A stretch of 64,000 nucleotides of DNA, taken from Actinoplanes subtropicus (lineage in GTDB: Bacteria; Actinomycetota; Actinomycetes; Mycobacteriales; Micromonosporaceae). Location: the NCBI RefSeq assembly GCF_000721705.1, contig NZ_JOJL01000011.1, positions 62,001 to 126,000 on the forward strand, read 5' to 3'. The notes under the pieces were generated by a model. That model was not told the DNA's origin. It saw nothing but the letters and a program-made list of their open reading frames with translations, and searched no databases. Position numbers and translations under genes: made by a program. Of this stretch, positions 24,013-32,283 are shown in pieces (within the stretch, counting starts at the first letter, position 1; every line of letters begins with the position of its first letter).

Positions 24013-24051
24013 CATCTTGTTAACAGTGGGCTGATAGTAGAACGCGTTCTA
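24009..24051 (+). promoter_or_regulatory. kstD-choA promoter with overlapping KstR operator
   Basis: A perfect -35 hexamer TTGACA (24009-24014) is followed after 18 bp by GATAGT (24033-24038, four of six matches to a -10). The KstR operator TAGAACGCGTTCTA (24038-24051) overlaps the end of the -10 and the expected start point, so repressor and polymerase would exclude each other. Confidence 0.8.
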
Positions 24052-24077
24052 GCTCCAACTTCCAGAGGAGCTCCGCG

Positions 24078-25832
24078 ATGTCCGCACACCTCAATCGGCG
24101 CCAGGTCCTCACCGGCGCCGCAGCCATCGGAACCGGCCTCGTCGCCGGTTCGTCCGCGCTCGGCATTCCGGCGCGGGCCGCCCAGCCCAGCTACGACGTG
24201 GTGGTCATCGGGTGCGGCGCCGCGGGCATGACCGCGGCGCTGCGCGCGAACAAACGCGGGCTGAGCGTTCTCGTGGTGGAGAAGGCACCCACCTTCGGCG
24301 GTTCGGCGGCCCGCTCGGGCGCCGGCATCTGGATCCCCAACAACCAGGTCATCCTGGCCGCCGGCGTGCCGGACACCCCGGCCAAGGCGGCCGCCTATCT
24401 CGCCGCCGTGGTCAACGGCGACGTGCCCACCGCCAAGCAGCAGGCGTTCCTCGACAACGGGCCGTCGATGATCGACTTCGTGCTGGCGAACAGCCCGCTG
24501 CGCTTCCGCTACATGTCCGGCTACTCCGACTACTACCCCGAACTGCCCGGCGGGATGCCGCAGGGCCGCTCGATCGAGCCGGACATGTTCGACGGCAAGT
24601 TGCTCGGCGCGGAACTGGCCAACCTGAACCCGGCGTACCTGCCGACGCCGGCCGGCCTGACCGTCTTCAGTGCCGACTACAAGTGGCTCAACCTCGCGCT
24701 GGTCAACGTGAAGGGCACCGCCGTCGCGGCCGAGTGCGTCGCCCGCTACACCGCGGCGGTGGCGGCCGGCAAGACGCCGCTCACCATGGGTCAAGCGCTC
24801 GCCGGGGCACTGCGGGCCGGGCTCGTCGCCGCGGGCGTACCGGTCTGGCTCAACACGCCCCTTACCGACCTGCAGCTCGACACCAGCGGCCGGGTCACCG
24901 GCGTTGTGGTCACCAAGGACGGCGTCGCGACCGGCATCACCGCCAACCGCGGCGTGCTGGTAGCGGCCGGCGGTTTCGAGCACAACCTGGCGATGCGGCT
25001 GGCCTACCAGCGGCAGCCGATCGGCGTCGACTGGACGGTGGGCGCCAAGGAGAACACCGGCGACGGCATCCAGGCGGGGTTGCGCGCGGGCGCGGCGACC
25101 GACTTCCTGGACGACTCGTGGTGGGGCCCGGCGATCCCGCTGCCCGAGGAGCCGTACTTCTGCCTCGCCGAGCGCACCCTGCCGGGCAGCATCCTGGTGA
25201 ACAGCGCCGGGCAGCGGTTCGTGAACGAGGCCGCGCCGTACAGCGACGTCGTGCATGTCATGTACGACAAGAACGTCGTCACGCCGGACATCCCGGCCTG
25301 GCTCATCTTCGATCAGAACTACCGCAACCGGTACCTGTTCCGGGACGTCGCCCCGCTCCTGCCGTTCCCCGACTCCTGGTACAGCTCGGGCGCGGTCTTC
25401 AAGGAGTACACGCTGAGCGCCCTGGCCGGAAAGATCGGGGTCTCGTCGTCGGCGCTGTCGGCCACGGTCTCCCGGTTCAACGGGTTCGCCTTCGCCGGCA
25501 AGGACACCGATTTCCACCGCGGCGACAGCGCGTACGACCACTACTACACCGACCCGGCGGTCGTCCCGAACTCGTGCCTCGCGCCGCTCTGGCTGCCGCC
25601 GTACTACGCCTGCAAGATCGTGCCGGGTGACCTCGGCACCAAGGGCGGCCTGCGCACCGACCCGAAATCGCGGGTGCTGCGCGCGGACGGCTCGGTCATT
25701 CCCGGCCTGTACGCCGCGGGCAACTCCAGCGCCGCCGTGATGGGGCACAGCTATGCGGGCGCCGGCTCGACGATCGGCCCCGCGATGACGTTCGGCTACA
25801 TCGCCGCCAACAGTCTCGCCGAGGGGGCCTGA
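24078..25832 (+). CDS. kstD: 3-Ketosteroid delta1-dehydrogenase with Tat signal
   Basis: The protein has 584 residues; ATG 24078 is preceded by GAGGAG. Residues 1-35 form a twin-arginine signal (NRRQVLTG, hydrophobic stretch, cleavage near ARA-A). The FAD motif VVIGCGAAGMTAALRANKRG follows, and FGGSAARSGAGIWIPNN is typical of KstD. The C-terminal GHSYAGAGSTIGPAMTFGYI carries the tyrosine and glycine corresponding to Tyr487/Gly491 of the Rhodococcus KstD1 structure, and FRYMSGYSDYYPE contains the Tyr119-type region. It introduces the C1-C2 double bond into 3-ketosteroids, with FAD reoxidised by a quinone or other acceptor. Most described KstDs are intracellular, so the export signal is unusual. 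It forms an operon with choA 3 bp downstream. Confidence 0.9.
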   Translation: MSAHLNRRQVLTGAAAIGTGLVAGSSALGIPARAAQPSYDVVVIGCGAAGMTAALRANKRGLSVLVVEKAPTFGGSAARSGAGIWIPNNQVILAAGVPDTPAKAAAYLAAVVNGDVPTAKQQAFLDNGPSMIDFVLANSPLRFRYMSGYSDYYPELPGGMPQGRSIEPDMFDGKLLGAELANLNPAYLPTPAGLTVFSADYKWLNLALVNVKGTAVAAECVARYTAAVAAGKTPLTMGQALAGALRAGLVAAGVPVWLNTPLTDLQLDTSGRVTGVVVTKDGVATGITANRGVLVAAGGFEHNLAMRLAYQRQPIGVDWTVGAKENTGDGIQAGLRAGAATDFLDDSWWGPAIPLPEEPYFCLAERTLPGSILVNSAGQRFVNEAAPYSDVVHVMYDKNVVTPDIPAWLIFDQNYRNRYLFRDVAPLLPFPDSWYSSGAVFKEYTLSALAGKIGVSSSALSATVSRFNGFAFAGKDTDFHRGDSAYDHYYTDPAVVPNSCLAPLWLPPYYACKIVPGDLGTKGGLRTDPKSRVLRADGSVIPGLYAAGNSSAAVMGHSYAGAGSTIGPAMTFGYIAANSLAEGA

Positions 25833-27431
<1,599 letters not shown>

Positions 27432-27437
27432 TCGATC

Positions 27438-27467
27438 GGGCGCGGCACCCGGACGGGTGCCGCGCCC
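27438..27467. terminator. Bidirectional hairpin terminator
   Basis: Perfect 13-bp stem GGGCGCGGCACCC / GGGTGCCGCGCCC with a 4-nt loop, between the convergent choA and GH92 genes. No U-tract, as is usual in this GC range. Confidence 0.85.
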
Positions 27468-27487
27468 TGATCGGCCGAACGGATCGG

Positions 27488-30328
27488 TCAGTTCTGCGGC
27501 GGGACGTCGCCCGGTCCGCTGCCCCACGTGGCGCTCGGCGTGGTGCTGAGCGAATAGGTCAGGTGCGCTCCCGCCGTGACCGCCCGGGCCGGCAGCCACG
27601 CCTTCGTGGTCGACCTTCCGTCCACCCGGAGACCCGCGATGTAGTGCGCCGATGCGGTACCGGGGGCATCGATCACCAGTGATCGCCCGCTAGCCAGGCG
27701 AACCTCGGCGTGCGGGAACAGCGGCGTGGTCAGGACCAGTTCGGCCCGGGTCGGCACGGCCGGGTAGAGGCCCAGCGCGGACAGCACGTACCACGCGCTC
27801 ATCGTGCCGGCGTCGTCGTTGCCGGGGATGCCGCCGGTCCCGCTGCCCCACTTCGTGTCGATGATGGCCTTGACGGTCTCCTGCGTCTTCGAGGCGGCGC
27901 CCAGATAGTTGTACAGATAGGGCGTCTGGATGTCCGGCTCGTTGGTGACGTCCATCCGGGTGCCCTTGGTGGCGCTCAGGTCGAACGTGCCGTCCGGATT
28001 GCGGAAGAACGAGTCCAGCCGTTGCACGGCGATGTCGTCGCCGCCCATCTTCCGCGCGAGCGTGGTCAGGTCCGAATAGACCATCCAGGTGTACTGGGCA
28101 CTCGTGCCCTCGACGAACCCGCTGCCGGTGGAGGGGCTGAAGCCCTCGGCCCAGGTGCCGTCCCGGTACTTGTCGCGCATCCAGCCGACGTACGGGCTGT
28201 CGATCGGCGCCGGCGTCGGCACCGCCGGATCGGCCAGTTCGAGCTCGCCGAGCTGGACGATGTCGGCGCCGCCGTTCTTGGTGACAGTCAACCGATAGGA
28301 GGTGTACGGCTGGGGACTGGACACCGAGTAGACCCGGGTCTGTCCCCGCTTGTCGAAGGACTGCCCGGTCTGCGAGTCGACGGTCGTCCAGGTGCTGCCG
28401 TCGTTCGAGCCCTGCAACTGCCAGTCGGCCGGATCGCGACCGGGCTCGTCGTTGCCGCTGGTGAGCGCGTACTGGTCGACCGTGCGCGGCGCGTCCAGCT
28501 GCGCGGCGATCCAGCCGGTGGTGGCGAAGGTGAGCCACTTGGTGCCCTTGTCGCCGTCGAAGGCCTGCGCCTTGCCCTCGTTCGGCGCGTTCTCGCCGCT
28601 CGCCGTGATCGCCGTGATGTGCTCGCGGATGTTGTGCGCGAGCCCCGGGTCGGCCTGGGCGGCCGGGTCGTAGACGTTGCGCCAGTTGTGCGAGCGGTCG
28701 AGGAACGCCCGGTACGCCTTGCGGTCGCCGAGCGCTCCGGCCAGTTGCGCGATGCCGTAGTCGGCGGCCGCGTCCTCGAGCGTCTCGGCGGCGCCGCCCC
28801 AGCAGTGGCAGTCGTCGGCCGGCACGTAGCCGTTGGTCAGCGCGAAGTCGAGCGCCGGGCGCTGGCCGACGCACTCCACGTTGCAGCCGTCGTCCTTGGA
28901 GTCGTTCGCGGTCGGCACGGTCGCGGCGTGCACCAGCGACGCGAGTGCGCCGCGGGCATCGAAGTCGCGCGCGCCGAACGCGTACATCGCGGCGATCGCG
29001 GCGGCCGACGGGTCGCCGGACATCACCGAGGTCTTGCCGTGCTCCAGCAGCCAGCGGTCCCACTCGCCGCCGCGCTGGGTGGCGTAGTTGAACAGCGACT
29101 GCGCATAGTCGCTCGCCTGCCGCTGGTCGAGCATGGCCAGAAGTTGTACCTGTGCGCGGTACTGATCCCAGCCGGAGAACGTGCCGTACTGCGCACGCTG
29201 GCCGTGCGCCAACCGGTGGATCTTGTCGTCGGCGCCGTAGTAGCGGCCGTCGGCGTCGCTGGTCAGTGTGGGCTCGAGTGCGGAGTGGTAGAGCGCGGTG
29301 TAGAACGTGGTCAGCTGATCGGTCGTACCGCCGCCGATCCGGACCTTGCGCAACCGATCGGACCAAGCCGACCGGGCCTTCGCCCGGATCTGATCGAAAC
29401 CGGTCCGGTCGGGGGACTCCACCGCCAGGTTGCGCTGCGCGCCGGCCAGATCGGTGTACGCGATGGCCACCCGCATCGTCACCGCCGTGGTGCCCGGCGC
29501 GAACGTGACATAGCCGCCCGAGCCCTTCCCGGCGACCGGCCGGCCGGTCGCGCTGTAGCCGCTGCCGCCCTGCGCGTCGGTGCTGTCCGGGGTGAGCGTG
29601 CCGTCCTTCCAGGTGCCGGTGGCCGCGAACGGCTGGTCGACCTTCGCCACGAAGTGCAGCGTGTAGTACGCGTGCGAGTTGTCGGTGCTCTGCGGGCCGC
29701 AGAAGTTGCCCGCGCTGACCGAACCGGTGATCGTTCGCGCCGACGGATCGATGTGGACGGTCGCGTCGGTGCTGCCGGTCTCCGACAGCGAGGTGCGGAA
29801 CAGCAGGCTGGCCGGCTTGTCGGCGGGGAAGGTGAAGCGGCCGATGCCGGTCCGGTCGGTGACCGTGAGCTCGGCGCCGGCGCCGCTGTCCAGCCCGACC
29901 CGGTAGTAGCCGGGCTCGGCGGCCTCGTTGGCGTGCGCGAACGTGCTCGCGTAGACCGAGTCGGTGGTGTCGGCGCTGGGCGAGGTGGCCGGGCGTCCGA
30001 CGAAGGGCAAGATGGGAATGTCGCCGTTGGCCCCGGAACAGCCGACTCCGCTGAGGTGGGTCAGGCTGAGGCCGCGGATCCTGGTGGCGGTGTACTGGTA
30101 GCCGCCCGGGGCCGGGGTGGAGATCTGGCTGCCCCGGGAGGTCTGCGGGCTCCAGGCGAGCATGCCGAACGGCTTGACCGCGCCGGGATAGGTGTTGCCG
30201 AGGTTGGTGGTGCCGATGAACGGGTTGACGTAGGAAACCGGATCGGTGCGGTCGGCCGCCCGGGCGGCGGCGCCGGTCGGGATGGTCAGCGCCAGTCCGG
30301 AGAGAGCGGCCAGGACACTTCTGAGCAT
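27488..30328 (-). CDS. Secreted GH92 alpha-mannosidase with inserted F5/8C (CBM32-like) domain
   Basis: The protein has 946 residues; ATG 30328, Sec signal to about residue 25. GH92 hallmarks: YVNPFIGTTNLGNTYPGAVK near residue 33, a NEPDIQTPYLYNY motif near residue 795 and GNDDAGTMSAWYVLSALGLY near 840. GH92 enzymes are calcium-dependent exo-alpha-mannosidases. A galactose-binding-like F5/8C module (about residues 570-700: GENAPNEGKAQAFDGD, TKWLTF, DWQLQGSNDGSTW, SYRLTVTKNGG) is inserted between the N-terminal and C-terminal parts of the catalytic region. It would release mannose from host or fungal glycans. Two identical palindromes sit 15-43 bp upstream. Confidence 0.9.
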   Translation of the reverse strand: MLRSVLAALSGLALTIPTGAAARAADRTDPVSYVNPFIGTTNLGNTYPGAVKPFGMLAWSPQTSRGSQISTPAPGGYQYTATRIRGLSLTHLSGVGCSGANGDIPILPFVGRPATSPSADTTDSVYASTFAHANEAAEPGYYRVGLDSGAGAELTVTDRTGIGRFTFPADKPASLLFRTSLSETGSTDATVHIDPSARTITGSVSAGNFCGPQSTDNSHAYYTLHFVAKVDQPFAATGTWKDGTLTPDSTDAQGGSGYSATGRPVAGKGSGGYVTFAPGTTAVTMRVAIAYTDLAGAQRNLAVESPDRTGFDQIRAKARSAWSDRLRKVRIGGGTTDQLTTFYTALYHSALEPTLTSDADGRYYGADDKIHRLAHGQRAQYGTFSGWDQYRAQVQLLAMLDQRQASDYAQSLFNYATQRGGEWDRWLLEHGKTSVMSGDPSAAAIAAMYAFGARDFDARGALASLVHAATVPTANDSKDDGCNVECVGQRPALDFALTNGYVPADDCHCWGGAAETLEDAAADYGIAQLAGALGDRKAYRAFLDRSHNWRNVYDPAAQADPGLAHNIREHITAITASGENAPNEGKAQAFDGDKGTKWLTFATTGWIAAQLDAPRTVDQYALTSGNDEPGRDPADWQLQGSNDGSTWTTVDSQTGQSFDKRGQTRVYSVSSPQPYTSYRLTVTKNGGADIVQLGELELADPAVPTPAPIDSPYVGWMRDKYRDGTWAEGFSPSTGSGFVEGTSAQYTWMVYSDLTTLARKMGGDDIAVQRLDSFFRNPDGTFDLSATKGTRMDVTNEPDIQTPYLYNYLGAASKTQETVKAIIDTKWGSGTGGIPGNDDAGTMSAWYVLSALGLYPAVPTRAELVLTTPLFPHAEVRLASGRSLVIDAPGTASAHYIAGLRVDGRSTTKAWLPARAVTAGAHLTYSLSTTPSATWGSGPGDVPPQN

Positions 30329-30342
30329 GAGGACTTCCTTCC

Positions 30343-30371
30343 TGACAACGATGTCAATGACAACGATGTCA
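30343..30371. promoter_or_regulatory. Two tandem identical LacI-type operators upstream of GH92
   Basis: TGACAACGATGTCA occurs at 30343-30356 and again at 30358-30371, separated by one base. Each copy is an imperfect palindrome (TGACA-N4-TGTCA). The form is that of sugar-responsive LacI-family sites. No LacI gene is in the window. Confidence 0.75.
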
Positions 30372-30450
30372 GGCCAGAATCGATCTATATACAGGAATAT
30401 GTCAATGACCTACGATCGCGGGGGACGCGTCTGCGTCCCCCGCGGAGGAG

Positions 30451-31650
30451 TCAGCAGGCGCCGTTGTCCGCCCAGACGTCCCACTGGCCGCTGTGCGTGG
30501 CCGGCGACTCGTTCTGCGTCCACCATTTCGCCGTGTACTTGTGGCCGTTCTGGCTCACCTGGTTGCCGGCGACGTACACCGCCGTCGCGCTCCAGGCCGG
30601 CACCGTGCACGTGCCCGGGTTGCCGGTGGTCGGGCTCGTGGTCGGAATGGTGGTGGGCGGCGTCGCGCCGGCGAACCGCGCCGTGTAGGTCGTGAACTCC
30701 CACGCGCTCTGCGGCACGCTGCTGCACGTGCCCGACGTCGTGCTCTGGTTCGGATCGGCGCACTGCCGATCGCGATTGACCGACCAGAACGTGTAGCGGG
30801 CCAGCCCGTGGCTGGTCGCGTAGTCCAGGGTGGTCTGGAAGTCGGCCTGCCGGAAGTACTCGCCGGAGTCGCTGCGCCCGTTCATCTGCGAGATGCCCTC
30901 ATGCGCGTACGCCGTGCCGCTGTCCCACCCGAACGTGTTCATCAGGAGGGCGTGGAACTGCTCGAGCGCGGCCACCTGCGAGCTCGCCCCGCTGAACCCG
31001 CCGTCGAACGGCATGATCGAGTAGTTGGCCGGCGTGAAGCCCTGCGACTTCGCCTCGTTGAGCATCTGGGTGCCGAACCAGCCGGTGCCGGACGCCGTGC
31101 CCGCGGTGGTGATCGATACGTACAGCCCGGGATTGTTCTGCTGCAGGATCCGGGCGGCACCGATCTCGTTGTGCACGGCCGCGGTGTTCTCGTACTCGGG
31201 CTCCTCGAGGTCGAAGTCCATCGCCTTGAGCCCGTACTTGGTGACGACCTGCTGATAGGCGGCCGCGGTCGCCTCCGGCGTGCCGCAGGTCTGACCGAGC
31301 TTGGTGCCGCCATAGCCGCCGATCGAGACGCTCACGTCGCCGCCGTTCGAGCGGATCCGATCGATCAGCGCGCCGGCGTCGGAGTCGGACGAGACCGCTC
31401 GGGTGCCGTCCCAGGTCGGCGAGCAGCCGCCGCCGTTCGGGGCCAGGATGAAGGCCAGCTGGAAGGCCTTCTGGCTGGTGGCGTTCATGACCTCGACCGG
31501 ATCGGGCGGGCTGTTGTCGAACGGCATCAGGTAGGGGGCGGAGGCGTACCAGTTGCTGCTGAGGGTGGCGGCGCCGGCCTGCGTCGCCACGGCGACACCG
31601 GCCGCTGTGAGGGCCAGGGCGCCGGCCCCGGCTATGAACAGTCGTTTCAT
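30451..31650 (-). CDS. Secreted GH18 chitinase with CBM5/12 chitin-binding domain
   Basis: The protein has 399 residues. ATG 31650 is chosen over an in-frame start at 31674 because it has GGGAGG upstream and starts a clean signal peptide (MKRLFIAGAGALALTAAGVA, cleavage near AGA-AT). The catalytic domain carries VSIGGYGG and the DxDxE motif AMDFDLEEPEYEN near residue 165. A Thr/Pro linker (about 335-350) leads to a C-terminal CBM5/12: WSATAVYVAGNQVSQNGHKY, AKWWTQNESP, WDVW. It hydrolyses chitin outside the cell. Together with the GH92 gene it suggests attack on fungal cell walls. Confidence 0.92.
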   Translation of the reverse strand: MKRLFIAGAGALALTAAGVAVATQAGAATLSSNWYASAPYLMPFDNSPPDPVEVMNATSQKAFQLAFILAPNGGGCSPTWDGTRAVSSDSDAGALIDRIRSNGGDVSVSIGGYGGTKLGQTCGTPEATAAAYQQVVTKYGLKAMDFDLEEPEYENTAAVHNEIGAARILQQNNPGLYVSITTAGTASGTGWFGTQMLNEAKSQGFTPANYSIMPFDGGFSGASSQVAALEQFHALLMNTFGWDSGTAYAHEGISQMNGRSDSGEYFRQADFQTTLDYATSHGLARYTFWSVNRDRQCADPNQSTTSGTCSSVPQSAWEFTTYTARFAGATPPTTIPTTSPTTGNPGTCTVPAWSATAVYVAGNQVSQNGHKYTAKWWTQNESPATHSGQWDVWADNGAC

Positions 31651-31660
31651 GAGGCCTCCC

Positions 31661-31680
31661 GAAACCTTTAACAAAGTTTC
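31661..31680. promoter_or_regulatory. Imperfect palindrome upstream of chitinase
   Basis: The 20-bp element at 31661-31680 has outer arms GAAAC/GTTTC and inner TTT/AAA, starting 11 bp before the chitinase ATG and overlapping the likely transcript start region. It is a candidate operator or activator site. Confidence 0.45.
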
Positions 31681-31736
31681 TTAATCGTTTCGGGGGGCGC
31701 GCACCCATGACAGATGTCATGGTTCGTCGACGACCG

Positions 31737-32210
31737 TCAATTCCTCCGGGCGTACGCCCCGGACACGCGGGCGGTGGCGAGGTCGATCAGCCGGAGCACA
31801 TCCTGGCTGGTCCGGTACGACCGGTCGTTCCAGGTGGTGAGGTCGCGGACCCGGGCGGCCCGGACCAGCGGCGGGGTCAGCGGGCCGACCGGGTCGCCGG
31901 TGGCCTCGGCATCGAAGAGCGCGTTCCAGAGCGCGTCGAGGGCCGGGTACGCATACTCCGGGCGGGAGCTCAGCCGATGCGCGCCATGCACCACCGCGCC
32001 GACCAGGCACGCCTCGACGACGCGGCGATGGTCCAGCCGGGTCGGGAAGAACCGCTGGGCCAGGCGGCGCCGGCCGCGCGGGGTCTCCATGACGAACCAG
32101 GTGCGCTGGGTCCAGCCGAGGGCGACGACCGCTCGGGTCGCGTCGAGGACCGCCAGGGCGTCCTGGTGACGCTGGGTGCCAGGGGCTGCGAGCTTCGAGA
32201 TAACGGGCAC
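31737..32210 (-). CDS. Small DUF6197-like protein of unknown function
   Basis: The protein has 157 residues. GTG 32210 is preferred because GGAGG lies 5 bp upstream; a GTG at 32216 would overlap that site. No signal peptide or membrane segment. The arrangement HQDALAVLDATRAVV at the N-terminus, VVEACLVGAVVHGAHRL in the middle and TTWNDRSYRTSQDVLRLID at the C-terminus recalls the actinobacterial DUF6197 family, whose role is unknown. Confidence is good that it is a gene and low on the family. Confidence 0.6.
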   Translation of the reverse strand: MPVISKLAAPGTQRHQDALAVLDATRAVVALGWTQRTWFVMETPRGRRRLAQRFFPTRLDHRRVVEACLVGAVVHGAHRLSSRPEYAYPALDALWNALFDAEATGDPVGPLTPPLVRAARVRDLTTWNDRSYRTSQDVLRLIDLATARVSGAYARRN

Positions 32211-32283
32211 GTTCACCTCCAGGTCAGGCCTCGATTGTCACGCGCCTCCAGTGGCTCGCGCCAGGCCGGACGTGATCCGCCGC

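Noticed and set aside
27710..30688. A 992-codon plus-strand frame opposite GH92
   Set aside because: Antisense shadow of a clear GH92 gene; low-complexity Arg/Gly/Val composition.
30451..31650. Loss of an active-site aspartate in the GH18 chitinase (LKAMDFDLE rather than DGxDxDxE)
   Set aside because: The essential DxDxE is intact, and many actinomycete GH18 enzymes lack the first aspartate, so I do not regard this as an inactivating change.
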